Assembly (NCBI GenBank): GCA_944472155.2
Contig: OX235277.1
Span: 30,142,804-30,206,803, forward strand
Reading direction: 5' to 3'
Length of the DNA stretch: 64,000 nt
From: Trichobilharzia szidati
Lineage: Eukaryota > Platyhelminthes > Trematoda > Strigeidida > Schistosomatidae
The notes under the pieces are model-generated. The model saw only the letters and a program-made list of their open reading frames with translations, searched no databases and was not told where the DNA came from. A program made the translations under genes and the position numbers. Of this stretch, positions 44,479 through 55,869 are shown in pieces. How positions within the stretch are numbered: the stretch's first letter is position 1; each line of letters starts with the position of its first letter.

Positions 44479-45640
44479 TGACAGCCGATGTTTTCATCAA
44501 ATATCATATGCGACCTACTATTCAACTTCATCATAGACGTACTAATGGACTTAACCCTAACACACTTCAGCGACTCAGGGATTGACTTGCTACCAGGGAA
44601 TAATCTCGTCCACTTAGAATATGCGGACGATATAGTCCTTCTAGGCGAGGACGCTGACAAAATGCAGAGTCTACTAAACACCTTGAGCAACAATCTTCGC
44701 ATGTTTGGCATGCGATTCGCCCCTGTCAAATGTAAGATGATGCTGCAGGATTGGACTTCACCGACCCCTAGATTAGAAATAGGAAGTGAAGTGGTAGAGC
44801 ACGTTGACCGCCTCACTTACTTGAGAAGTACTATCAACCCCAACGGGTTGATCTCCGACGAAATCTCAGCACGAATACAGAGGGCTAGTTTCGCATATAC
44901 CAGTTTACGCCGTCTCTGGCGTAGACGCGATATCCGACTTTCGACCTAGGGGCGTGTGTACTGCTCAACAGTCCGCTCCGTCCTCCTATATGGCTGTGAG
45001 ACCTGGCCATTGAGAGCGGAAGACATGAAAAGATTAGCTGTCTTCGATCATAGGTGTCTGCGTTCTATCTCCCACGTGAAGTGGTATAATAAGGTGAGCA
45101 ATATTGAGGTTAGGCGTCGAGTGCTAGGTAAGGAGGGGAAATCAGTGGACGAGACTGTGAAATTACATCGACTGAGATGGTTGGGACATGTGTTACGTAT
45201 GCCTAGTCATCGCCTTCCCGGACGGGCAATGCTAGCTAACATAGGGTCAGGCTGGAAAAGAGCTAACGGTGGTCAAACGGAAACCTGGCATCAGTCAATG
45301 AAATCCACAACAGTTAGTCTAAGCCACGTAGGAAGGTGTAGACTTCCTGGTTGGGGTCCTCGGGACGGTAAAATCCGATGGTTGGAAACAATTGGTGACA
45401 TGGCTCAAAATCGTTCTCAGTGGCGCAGATGCATCCACTCCTTGTGACTTATGATTTCCAATGAAACTGTTTTGTTCTTCGTTATTACTATTCCTCTGTC
45501 TCACACCTCTGTTTACTGTCTGTATTATGCATTTCTCCTACTTTCTTCTCTTGCTTTGTGTGCTACATGGAGTGTGGCGACTTGAACTGCCGCACATAAG
45601 TGCAAAGTTCTTTGTCGAAAACCGACCGACCGACCGAGTA
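44479..45640 (+). pseudogene. RTE LINE copy B: RT motif C to 3' end
   Basis: 44488-44949 starts inside motif B (LLFNFIIDVLMDLTL) and has LEYADDIVLLGEDADK (motif C), MRFAPVKCKMMLQDW and HVDRLTYLRSTINP. After one TAG (44947-44949) the frame resumes at 44956: SVLLYGCETWPLRAEDMKR, HRLRWLGHVLRMPSH and IGDMAQNRSQWR up to 45447. The 3'UTR (45448-45640) has the CTTGCTTTGTGTGCTACATGG end and a short ACCGACCGACCG run. 5'-truncated. Confidence 0.8.
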
Positions 45641-45644
45641 ACCA

Positions 45645-46237
45645 TCTCTCTATTGTTCAGTATGAATAACACTGTGCAAATGAACTAACTTGGTTTACTT
45701 TTGATCTGCCTGTTTCTGTCAATAATAGATTTTTGAGTCCTTTGTGAAACTTCTTATATTGTTCGTATTGAAATTTCACTAGTGACTGTAGAGTAATCTG
45801 AACTCTAGAATGTTATCTTCTGGCAACATTGATACTTAGTGTTAGATTGTGTTTAATATATATGGTGAAGTACAAATAGAAGTTATAAAGTAAAAGTTTA
45901 AAAATGTTCGGTGTTGGTGTCCCACTGAGTTGGTCATCATAAGGTCGGATAACTAGGCTCAGTAATGACTGGAGTGGGTCTTTAGTCCATACTGATAATG
46001 TCCCAAACTTGAAAGAAGCCTCTGAGTCACACTTCTTCTTTCTTAGTGATTCTGTAGCTGATATTGGTTTGTACTGGAGAATACCTTAAAAGGAACTTGT
46101 AAACACACTGATATACTTTTAAACAACTTTTATACATACATTTGAACAGGATTTTTAATTTTGGATTTATTTTCCAAATCATACAGTGAAACCAGCCAAG
46201 AGGAATCACTCTTACAAGCATTGTTAATTGCTACGAT
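45645..46237. promoter_or_regulatory. Upstream / 5'UTR region of the MAP3K gene
   Basis: Between the RTE copy and the start codon. An in-frame TGA at about 46187 fixes ATG 46238 as the first Met of the frame. No TATA box or trans-splice acceptor can be asserted. Confidence 0.45.
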
Positions 46238-46850
46238 ATGACTGCTGAGAATTTAAGTCATCATCAAATCACTGCCACTGAACAATCTTTAAATGCATCG
46301 ACAGATTTTGATCACACGGGATTGACTACCACTACGATTGCTCCTAATATGATAACGGTACCTACACTTACAGTTTCAGTAGCAACTGGAACTTCAAAGA
46401 CCCCGGTAACTGAAGAAGACTCCAATTGCTTCGAAGATGGTAATATGGTTGAAGTATTTGTCAATATGGATTCAACATCTGATGATCACTTGAAAACTGT
46501 TTTAACTTCGTCAAAGTTGAACAATACTGTAACTTGTGATACTAATAATACACCCACTACTAATAATACGGCTGTTGCTGCAGATAAAATGGTAACATTT
46601 TGCAACTCGATAAATTCTCATATGATATCGTCGGATTCACTTGTGGACACCACTACTACTACTTCTGCTATCACTACTTCTAATACTAATACAAATAAAA
46701 GTACTACTACTACTACTAAAAGTTATAGTAATGCAAGACAGAAATCCGATTGTCTAACAAAACAAAGTTTTGTAAATAAATTCCTAAATTGTTTTCGTCC
46801 ATTTATTTATCTTCTGCAAAAGGAAAAGTCTTCTTCATCGACAGATCAAG
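46238..46850 (+). CDS. MAP3K12/13: MAP3K12/13 exon 1: N-terminal regulatory region
   Basis: 204 codons plus one base from ATG 46238; donor AAG/GTAGGT. Low-complexity Thr/Ser/Asn-rich sequence with runs of ACT and AAT codons (about residues 100-170), no transmembrane segment. The last 30 residues (SFVNKFLNCFRPFIYLLQ, then Lys/Ser-rich) are the conserved pre-kinase motif. Without splicing the frame reads GRSLFRLKLIIIACYTLF into the intron and stops at 46957, which could imitate a membrane protein. Family identity rests on the join to the exon at 63886. Confidence 0.82.
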
Positions 46851-47140
46851 GTAGGTCACTTTTTAGACTGAAGCTTATTATTATTGCATGTTACACTTTG
46901 TTTTGCTTACCATGCACCTTTTTGTTTTACTTCCTGCGCGTCCGAATTTGTGACTGACAGAAAGACAGATGTCAGTTGCTGATATAGGACCTAAAATTAC
47001 CATATGACCATTGAAACTGAAACACTTTACACATGGCTACCAAATAGAAAGAAAAAAGCGAAGAATGGAAGTACTACGACTAGTAGTCTTAAGATGATAT
47101 TAAAAAAAAGGACTAACCAAGTGAAGGTATGTGTAATATT
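46851..47140 (+). other. Start of MAP3K intron 1
   Basis: Follows the GTAGGT donor. No second exon or repeat recognised. Confidence 0.5.
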
Positions 47141-47559
47141 CCCCTACAAACGACCTGGTACAACCGAGGGTGGATAGACTTCGGTCCTCCTCCCGAAATA
47201 CTTTCATGTGACTACGCGTTTGTAGCATCTGCGAGCCAGGTAAGTCTTCTTCACTGCCTTTACTTGGCAGGGATGTTCCTCACATAAGTGAAAAGGAGAA
47301 TACGAACGTCTGGCGCTTACAACTGGACTGGCGTACACACAGGTTTACCTGTGGGGGCTGAAAAACCCTGATTTTCAAAAATATGGTGTGTAGTGGTTCA
47401 AAAATCCGAAAGGATCGAATGGTGTATGAACCTGTTTTGGTCACGTTGCGCTACTGTCTTGTGAATCAAACTTCAAGTCAAAGGCTTGGAGAAATGGTCT
47501 CTTAAGGTAACCATCTGCTTCAATTTGGGTGTCTGGTCAGTATCCCAGCCCTTGCATAA

Positions 47560-47634
47560 AATATGAGATTTTTTGGCGCATTTCTTGGTGGCCATAATGT
47601 GCCAAGTTTGTGTTTTAATAAATAAATAAATGTG
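47560..47634 (+). repeat. 3' end of RTE family A
   Basis: CTTGGTGGCCATAATGTGCC, AAGTTTGTG and a TTTTAATAAATAAATAAAT tail, collinear with the 3' end of copy A (reverse complement of 12060-11997). The GC-richer block 47150-47560 upstream may be more of the same insertion but is not matched. Confidence 0.6.
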
Positions 47635-47697
47635 ATAGTCCAATTAGGAAGGTAAATTACGGTTGAAATTTTGCTGATGGGATCAGTCTGGAGTCTT

Positions 47698-48074
47698 ATT
47701 AGAAAGAAGAGAACACGAAGTTCAGCAAAGAGCCTTCTAAGACCCTGTATAATTTCTAAGGCTCTTGGAATCTATATCCGCACCTCCTAACTCCCATCTC
47801 AAGTTGAAAATTATTATTTCAATTTTGTTTCCATGCTCATTTTTACACACTTGATATCCGTTCTAATCCTGCGTAATTTTGTTTCTAAGCCTCTCGTAAA
47901 AACCATATCTAGTTGGAAATAATTATCACCTTTTATTCGCCGTCGTAATTATGTAGAATCAAACAAGAATTGTATCCATGTAAAATTATGCATTTAAATG
48001 TGATTGTACAGCTTTTGAAAATGAAATCGCCGAAAAGATATCTTTGCTGAACTTCGTGTTCTCTTCTTTCTAAT
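47698..48074. mobile_element. MITE-like element with perfect 30-bp terminal inverted repeats
   Basis: 47701-47730 and 48042-48071 are exact reverse complements (AGAAAGAAGAGAACACGAAG then TTCAGCAAAG), extended by ATT/AAT outside. Length ~377 bp with no coding capacity. If the ends are GAAAG...CTTTC the flanking dinucleotide is TA on both sides, as for Tc1/mariner; because the ends are palindromic this is not decisive. A 15-bp TCTGGAGTCTTATTA lies at the left edge (47687-47701) and again at 48098-48112. Confidence 0.82.
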
Positions 48075-48544
48075 GTCCATATGGGTGTTTTCCACGATCT
48101 GGAGTCTTATTATCCAATGTCTCCAGTATTAGGTTTGGTTTATCATATAAACTTCAGTCTTTTCTCCTTGTAGAGATATCTATAGAGAAGTATCTCTAAT
48201 TCTTTAATATAACTAGCTAACTTTCAGCCAATGAGCTGTGGATTCGGATTTGTTCTCATTTATAAAATTACGGAAAGTCAGCCATCTTTACTACCCTTCG
48301 AAAATTTGGTGTAACCCATAAGTTGCATTGTTTCCCCCACAAAAGTAGCACGTATAAGTTTCTGTGTTTTCCCCCCACTTTTCTGTGGGATAGATCGGAG
48401 AATAAGTAGTTATAATCGTCTACACACGTCTAAACATAATCATTCAATATATTAATGAGCTCGATGAACAGATTAAGCTTGGATTTTGATATCCATTTCA
48501 CTTTAACTTCCACCTCCGATTTGACTAGTTCTTTAGTATCTATT

Positions 48545-48860
48545 ACCGTAGATGAACTGCAAGAAAGTTGTCAGGAGAAGAGGCAATGAAGACAGGACTT
48601 CAGGTGAACTAAGAGGAAACAGGTGATGAAGATACCCAACCACCATTAATGAGAAAAATCTAAAGGAAGTCATCTCTTTCACTTCAAGAATTCCTTATTG
48701 CTTTTCCTTTCTTGTTATCCATCTGATCTTCAGTGTTGAGCGAAAGAGATAGGCAGGCGTTGGTGAAAGTTTGCACCAGTCTGTTTGAGATGCTTTTGTG
48801 ACGCGAATTCTCACTGACTTGACATTAGTGTTGAAGGTTTGTGTTTTGTTCCTTGTGCTA
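48545..48860. pseudogene. SR2-like RTE scraps, both strands
   Basis: 48560-48670 (plus) parallels 16975-17085 (AGAAGACAGGAC-ACAGGTGAAC; AAATCTAAAGGAAGTCA). 48725-48850 (minus) parallels 7350-7480 (CATCTGATCTTCAGT, TGACTTGACATTA). Two short fragments in opposite orientations. Confidence 0.45.
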
Positions 48861-48869
48861 GGTGTTTTA

Positions 48870-49735
48870 GATCTTCACACGGGTTTCAGATTAATGAACG
48901 CTTGTCTTAATTTTTCTATACAGACTGGCTCTGACGTTCTCATCCGTGCTGTATGTAGGTGAAAAGATCCCACATAGACAGGTGAAAGAAGTGGCCTCCT
49001 TTAGATTTCCCCTGATGATATTGACTGGTGCTTGTTGTTGTTAGTTGGTGGATATTTTCACCACAAGGGTGATATCCCTAACTGAGGGTCCAAAAAGTAG
49101 AAAAACTGAAAATTGGTGTGTCGCTCCCAAATGACTCAGAGATGCGAGATAATGATACTACAGCTTGTGATCATGGTTTTTAAACTTGTGCAGGCCTGTC
49201 AGCGCTCAGCTAGGCTTCCTTGCTTACTACTCTCAAGTTGTTGCGCAACAAGATGATGCTGGATGCTGTTCTGGTCTCACAGGAGTCTGGGATAAGTGAG
49301 TCCGGTTCACCTCAAAACCAGTGTATCATGGTGTGAATAAACTAGTTGTTCCAGCCAGTAGTCATATGCTTGTCCCACAGATAGAAGTGATGCATGTTTA
49401 AGTGATGCCGCTAATGACCCACTAAATGAGTGATGGTTCCTTGGATAATATATACTATATGAATAACTATTAATTCTGGTGCTAATACATGGAATTATGC
49501 ACAGATGCCTAAGGAAACAGGCTCATTCATTAAAACAGAACCACTTTTTAGATTTATAACACTGGGGTGATTACTTTACGCTCGTGGTTGCAGATACACC
49601 TCAATAATGATTGCCAAGAGGTATAAAATTCTATCGCCAACAATAGTTTTTCCAACTGACATTTTACATCTAACGCCGAAAGAGGAGTGCATGATTGTAC
49701 AAAGCGGGGTTTTGTTACTTTGATGAAAGTGTAGG
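48870..49735. other. Intronic sequence, nothing recognised
   Basis: MAP3K intron 1; no coding similarity seen. Confidence 0.35.
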
Positions 49736-49739
49736 ATTT

Positions 49740-49890
49740 AGGCACTGTAGTAGAATATAACTCAATATTAGATCAGTGTATATGATATAACAGACAGTAG
49801 GTAATACAGTATTAATAACCGAATGAGCACAATTTATTACTCACAATAATATCAGTGATATCAATTATGCTTAAAACGTCATCCAGTTAT
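49740..49890 (+). repeat. Unclassified repeat U, copy 1
   Basis: GGCACTGTAGTAGA-ATATAACTC, later ATGAGCACAATTTATTACTC and AATATCAGTG. It aligns with copy 2 at 50615-50745. Confidence 0.5.
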
Positions 49891-50225
49891 CAATATTGTA
49901 TCACTGTGCATTTTATGAAATAAACTTATCTAATATAGAGTTTTGTCACCTTGTCTAACAACCCTGTCGCTTGATCGATAGTCTTCGATCAAATCCTAGG
50001 GCTAGATAGAAACATTGATTACCATCATGTGACCACTTTGTTTAGACTTTCTGTTTTCATAAATTGCACATTATCATACGAAAACAACACTGTCAAAATA
50101 TCAGCTAACCAGTATAGTTCAAAAATACAATAATGCAATAGAACGGTAGACGGAGAAATAAAACTCACTGATAAATGTATATCTTTAACCAAGTCATTAA
50201 CAAACTGAAACTTGTTTGGTAACAG

Positions 50226-50530
50226 ATTTATATCAGTTAGAGAACTATTGACAACTTGGGAGCACTGATCGCGCTGTATTTCACAAATTGACCAAAGTTA
50301 GAATTCATGCGAGACCATTGGATTTCGGCCCAAGTGGCTGGATGGTAAATGAGCTTGGCCTCGTAACCAGAAGCTCCTGCCTTCGACTTCTGTTGGGTTG
50401 GGTCATGGGTGTGTACTACTCAAGAGTCCAAGATTGGGACAAACTAGTTGTCCAATACCCCCAGGTTTTTAATGGTTCTCTAACTGATATAAATCCGTGA
50501 TCAAAGATGAAACAAATTAAATCCCTGCCA
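50226..50530. repeat. Foldback repeat with hammerhead-like arms, copy 4
   Basis: The left arm is shortened to TATATCAGTTAGAGAAC...GAGCACTGATC. The right arm has GGCCCAAGTGGCTGGATGG, a decayed B box, then ACTCAAGAGTCCAAGATTGG, GACAAACTAG and a tail to AATTAAATCCC. The hammerhead GAAA has become CAAA. Confidence 0.65.
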
Positions 50531-50604
50531 ACTAACTCACTCTTAAAAATTTAGGCATGCGGAAAGAACGGAGACTTACTAATAGGAAGATTAAAATTGG
50601 CACT

Positions 50605-50745
50605 GTGGTAGAGTATAACTCCATTATGGATAAAATTTTATTTTGATAAAATCAAACAGTGTTATACGGTAATATTTACTGACGACGTTTCGAACACAAA
50701 TTATTGCTCATAATTATATCAAGGTTCTCACACAACTTGCTTCAT
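50605..50745 (+). repeat. Unclassified repeat U, copy 2
   Basis: GGCACTGTGGTAGAGTATAA, GGTAATATTTACTGACGACG and TTTCGAACACAAATTATTGC. On the minus strand this last block (GTTCGAAACGTCGTC) resembles the 3' half of a hammerhead. Related to the edge of the hairpin at 9205. Confidence 0.5.
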
Positions 50746-50749
50746 TTAT

Positions 50750-51130
50750 ATACTTGAGTAAAATTGATTAGATATTTAAATAAAATCAATATAAAATCAA
50801 GTACATTTGGAAATAGTATGTGTTTTATCAACAAATTACAATAAGATGGGAAATGAGATGTTTTCATAATAAAATAAATAACTTGTTAGAATGCTATGAT
50901 TTGAATTGAATACATTTTAACATTATCATCCTTTGATTTAATTGATAATAATATCTTCCATATCTCTGGTATTCGCTAGGCACAGTGATAGATAAAAAGC
51001 ATAGCAGAAACAAGTGACTATTTGTAAAATTTTCAATTATTTGATTGGGTTCGAATTGTTAGAGTTACAATCGAAATCTCATGTATTGGAAAGCTTTTCA
51101 ACGATGATTTTCAGTAAAACTAAGAGATTC
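50750..51130. other. Intronic sequence, nothing recognised
   Basis: A+T-rich; no feature. Confidence 0.4.
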
Positions 51131-51139
51131 GGTAGGAAA

Positions 51140-51560
51140 TAGCGATATCCTTTGATGTGGTTGTGTCCTGTGAACTGGTTAGTGATTTAACTGCGGAGCA
51201 CTCATTGTCCTTCTTGACACCATCTTCAGTGCAGGTTTTAGTATGAAGCGGAAATCTCCGTGATTGATATAATTGCATCTCCTGACAATGTCTGTGTTGA
51301 TTAGCTTTTAAATTACATGTCTGTTGACGATTTTTATTGACTTGGAACTTGAGCTTTCTTGTCGTGTGGCTTATTCTGTATTAGTTGGTAAATTTAGATA
51401 CATAGTAATGTGTCTATTAATGGTTGATTTATCTTGAGTACCAGGCATCTAGAAATTCTCTGTCACTTTTGGTGTTGTTACTGTTTAAAGTTTCTACATT
51501 TCTCATGTCCATAGTGTCCGTAGTGTTGTCTACATGCTTCATGGATATGAAAGAATAGAT
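51140..51560 (-). pseudogene. Penelope-like element, C-terminal fragment
   Basis: The minus strand gives SDREFLDAWYS, parallel to AREFLEAWYSNESAINRHI at 57740-57780, and further on CTEDGVKKDNECSAVKSL and SSQDTTTSKDI, parallel to VCAEDVAQ at 58100. Only the distal end of the protein is represented; stops present. Confidence 0.55.
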
Positions 51561-51569
51561 ACCGTATCA

Positions 51570-52440
51570 TTTGACAGCTAGTTTAGTTTCTTGAGTTCTG
51601 AGTCGAAGGGGATGTCCACCTAAGCTACAAATTTTCTCAATTTTCTTTTCAATAATGACATCTCCTAAAATTACCAGTGAAGAACTACGTGACTCCTGAA
51701 TATAGATATAGGAAACTTCAAGTAAAATTTCCACATAACTACGTCAATTCATGTTGTCATATTTCGAAATATCACACATGAAAGAGAGCAGAATTTGTAC
51801 AAAGTTTGACTACTCGTGTGTTGTATCATGAAAGTGAAAATTCTTATAAACCCACCCTACTGCCACATTCCAGATATCACCTTAAATAGCTCTGATTTCC
51901 TACACCATCAAATGAGTCGGTAGAATAGGAAACTTTCTTCAGTCATTTTTTGCGCGTTTATATATATAGATATTTACATATTTGTATATATTTACAAATT
52001 ACTCGTTCGAAAAGCATAAAAAAATTTACAAATTTTAAGAAATAGGTATCCGCTTCTCCTAAGTGTGATCGTGTTACTCCTGAAAAAGTGCAAAAGGCCA
52101 GTTTGTCTGTGGTAGATTGAGTGAAAACTGTAGACTTATCAAAAGAAATTAGAACTAATCATAGCAAAATAGGGCACACAACACAATAATGGAGAATTCA
52201 TAATAATAATAAAGTTCAAGGCTTCAATGTTTGTCTGGTGATATTGTGACATGAATATATTATGACAAAACAGAAATGGAATACGTAAAATAAATAAAGC
52301 AAAACGTTTAATATGTGAAATGATTAATATATTAGCAGGAATATTGATATTAATGAGTGATAACAATAATGATAAAGGCAATTATGGTCGTCGATATCAA
52401 TATATCTGGAACAAACCTAGCAATTGCTATGATTTTATTT
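51570..52440. other. Intronic sequence, nothing recognised
   Basis: A short TATA-rich patch at 51958-51990; the minus open stretch 52139-52381 has no family motif. Confidence 0.4.
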
Positions 52441-52449
52441 CAAGTTTGA

Positions 52450-53214
52450 TGATGGATTGATATCATTTAGAGAACCACTAAAAACCGGCAAGGAGTACTG
52501 GACAACTGTTTCGTCCCTATTTCAGGACTCTTCAGAACTACACATCCATGACCTTCAGGTTACAAAGGGAGCTCGTTGACCATTCAGCCACTGGGAAAGC
52601 AATCCATTAGCCAGCATTAGAATCCTAGCTTCTAATAATTCACTTTATATAGCGTGATTGCCAGCCAATACCGAGGATCAAATCCCTGCAAACCAACATT
52701 TTAAAGTTAATCTTATGCTCACCACCGACTGACAACTGAACGTAAACGACATACTTCTTGACCGTTCAATAATAATTGTATCCAAATGCTAGTTCACTCA
52801 TAATTCTAGGTCTACGGAATAACTTAGCAACATGCCAGTTAATTTCAGTCGCAACTGACTATATGGCGAAGTTGCTTGGGTTCCTGATGAGAAGTCATGA
52901 TCAGTAGGGTCCACCAGGTCAGTTATAAAGACAAATACTCATCGATGATATTAGTTGGTGGTGGCACTATATTTCGCGAAATGACAGGAGTTTGAATTCA
53001 TGGGTCGACCACTGGATTCCATCCCAGTGGTTGGGTGGTCAACGAGCTCTCCTGGACAACTGAAGCTCCGGGGTACAATCCCTGTTGGGGTGGATCATGG
53101 ATCCGTACTGATGATGAATTCCAGAGTAGGATGAAACAACTGCCCAGTGCTCCCTGTGGTTCCCTAACTGATATCAATCCGTGACTAAGCCTGGAACAGA
53201 TCAAATCCCTATTG
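52450..53214. repeat. Foldback repeat with hammerhead-like arms, copy 5
   Basis: The left arm in minus sense starts GATTGATATCATTTAGAGAA and contains at 52536-52505 (minus) CTGAAGAGTCCTGAAATAGG then GACGAAAC. The right arm 53010-53214 has GGGTGGTCAACGAGC, ACTGATGATGAATTCC, GATGAAACAAC and ends in AGATCAAATCCC. The middle (52840-53010) is shared with copy 2 (ATGAGAAGTCATGATCAG, GACAAATACTC). Confidence 0.75.
52505..52536 (-). ncRNA. Hammerhead-like ribozyme core, best preserved
   Basis: Minus strand: CTGAAGA, stem II GTCC...GGAC, then GAAA, followed by CAGTTGTC, which can form a short stem III with a GUC-type cleavage site. All core residues CUGANGA and GAAA are present. Stem I (GTAGTT before, CAGTAC after) pairs only with mismatches, so activity is doubtful. 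Confidence 0.5.
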
Positions 53215-53219
53215 ACTGG

Positions 53220-53860
53220 CTCTTGAACATTGTTTTATTACTGTAGTATCTAAAGCAAATTTAATCAGAGAAATATTTTTCGTTCGTTCCTATGTGACCT
53301 TTCACAACCATACATATGTTCATATGTATTTAGAACATCGTGTGACTCCTAAACACGGAATATATTTTTCTTATCAATGAAACATGCTTATCCTTCAAAT
53401 CATACGGAGCCTAATCTTAACTGTTTCTCATTAGACAGACAGGTAAACGGTAATAATCAATCGTCTTTTGAAATATATGTTAATGACCTTCATACTTGTC
53501 TGACTACGATCACGTAATGATTTTCACTTTGAATTCTGATTGGTTAGTTTGACTTTTGATTTTTTACTCTTGTTTAGAATTTATTTTCTGCAATCATAAG
53601 TAAATGTAATTTTTGGTTGAAGGTGATGTTAATGATGTCGATTCGCGATGGAAATTGAAGTCGATCAGTTCTGTACACAATTTCTTAATCGTTTAAAATT
53701 TTATTTAGGGAACAGGAATTAACATAGATGAAGATGGCGATTTGAAACCTGTGTTAAACTTAAGGCTGTTGAAGACTCTACATGTCATAGTAACTTTATA
53801 GTTACTTCATCACAATTTTACATCTGTTTTAGATAATTTGAAAGATACTTTTAGAGTTCT
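53220..53860. other. Intronic sequence, nothing recognised
   Basis: A+T-rich; no feature. Confidence 0.4.
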
Positions 53861-53861
53861 C

Positions 53862-54070
53862 AGCCAATAGCTGCTGTTACCTTGATGTGGTAGTCGACTT
53901 TGCAAATCGTGATAACCCAACAAACTGCACTGGTTGGAACTAATGTTCCTGCAAGTCCAACCATTCCAGAAAAGTCGTGTGGATACCCGTTAGACTAAGA
54001 GCAGTTACCATCGTAGTGTATGTCGTTTCCACCATGTTGACAGTATGTGAACGAAGTCGTGCTATTGGTG
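53862..54070 (+). repeat. Unclassified dispersed repeat, copy 2
   Basis: CCAATAGCTGCTGTTACCTT then GATGTGGTAGTCGAC, aligned with 9588-9790. Confidence 0.6.
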
Positions 54071-54199
54071 AACAGAAATTTGATGGCAGTAGGGTGTCTC
54101 TCTCAGATGAACAACAAGGCGGCTATGCCACTTCTCCGTTCTGGAGAGGGGTGGGTTAGGAAAGGTTGATCCTGAAAACTGCACATACTGACTTACCTT

Positions 54200-55000
54200 G
54201 TGTTGGTGTGTAGCCGGTGGTAAAATCTACATACGGACAAAATTCCAAAAAACCTACTCACACAGACTGTGTTTGGCCGGCCTCAAGAAGTCATCCCCTG
54301 GGCTCTGCAGTCACCCAACACTAATTTTTCTTCCGTTTTACGTATTTCAAGAAGAAATCAGCCAGGAAGTAATAATCTCACACAAGCATTTCAATAAGCA
54401 TGCAAAGCTTTTCTGATCGTTCACCGTTAAGGTTTGTTTTCAATTGTTCAATGGTAGGTCTTTTCAAGTTGGCTTTTGATGTACGTTGAGTAAAACAAAA
54501 GAAATAGCTACTTGCTGTTAAAATCACTTTGGATAACAAACACTAGAGCAATATACAGCAGTGATCTTCAAGTGTACATTCAATCAACGTAACTAGTAAG
54601 TAGTGAAATTACCATGTAAGTAGAATAGTAGAAATAGATACAAACTGTTGTATAAAAATAATTTATTTCAAAACTTCTAGACCTAATAACATGAAACTGG
54701 TCTTCGTCGTGTGTATACTTCTTTACCTGACCTTCGTACAAACTGCAAAAGTTCTACTGATTTGTTTTTATCGTTTAGTCTTTTTACACTTGACACAAAC
54801 CGAGAATCAAGCAGAACTATACACATGTTTCACTCTAGTTTGAATTCTTGCATAGTGTACTTAGGAGGATTATGTTAATTGACGCGACTAGTCATTGATT
54901 GGACTCAGGTAATATTCATCGCATATTATTTGGTCTTTCGGAGAAGCATTGAATATCAGAGGCTATGAGAAAACTGTTTCCCTCTAGGTTGGATCATGAG
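54200..55000. other. Intronic sequence, nothing recognised
   Basis: No domain or repeat assigned. Confidence 0.35.
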
Positions 55001-55002
55001 CT

Positions 55003-55390
55003 TACACCAGCCAAAAAACCATTGGAAAACCAGGGGGTACTGGTCGGCTGTTTCATTTTAGCTTGAGACTCTTCAGCAATGCCCACCCACCGGAGTTCGA
55101 ATGTGGGACATTTCCTGTAAGCCAACACTTGAAAATTAATTGGTCTGATGCTCAATAAAGAACAGTTACTCATTGATAATATTGGCCGGCGGTTCCCCCA
55201 TATATCACAAATTGGCAGAAGTTGGAATTCATGGCCCATTGTATTGAGTCCCGGTGGGTGAGTGGTCTACCAACTCACCTTGTAACCGGAAGGTTGTGAG
55301 TTCAAACCCCGGTCTGTGCATACTACTAAAGAGTCCAATACTCCCTGGTTATCCACTGGTTTTCTAACTGATGTCAACGTCATATAATTT
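55003..55390. repeat. Foldback repeat with hammerhead-like arms, copy 6
   Basis: Left arm (minus sense) AACCATTGGAAAACCAGGG, then reversed GCTGAAGAGTCTCAAGC and a B-box-like GTTCGAATGTGGG. The right arm has CGGTGGGTGAGTGGTCTACC, GAGTTCAAACCCC, TACTAAAGAGTCCAATACTC, with the GAAA half deleted, and ends CTAACTGATGTCAACG. Confidence 0.68.
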
Positions 55391-55394
55391 CTTA

Positions 55395-55865
55395 TAGGAT
55401 ATTTGTGAAATTGATAAAGTTAGCCTACTGTGTTCGGTAATTGTAATTACAAAGTAAACAGATATCTTATTCTAATTAGTTATGCATCTGATAATATTTT
55501 TTTAAAAGTACTAGGTCTCAAACCGATAAATCACTCAGTGAACTATGGATGTACATATATCTCCACAATAAACATATATGCGGTAAAGAGATAATAAAGC
55601 ACTTGCAAAATGATATAAACACTTAATATTTTACTGAAAACTTGAGTTGCTGTATATATTTATTTATGTAACTGACAGTTATAATTGCTAGTACCTTGTG
55701 TTTATTGGGTGTAATTTTTTTTTCACTATGCACACACCTACACGCTTTTTATGACTTGTGTTCACCTTGTATGTAGACCGTGCGTTTATCTTTAAAGACA
55801 CCTCAAACTCTCTATATTTCCGTTATTTTTGTTTTTGTTTACGTCCTTCAGCAAGTCTTTTTTTT
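55395..55865. other. Intronic sequence, nothing recognised
   Basis: A+T-rich; no feature. Confidence 0.4.
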
Positions 55866-55869
55866 TCAT

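Noticed and set aside
46851..46957. C-terminal hydrophobic segment of the unspliced frame as a transmembrane helix
   Set aside because: It follows a good GTAGGT donor and the exon at 63886 continues the protein in phase, so this is intron.
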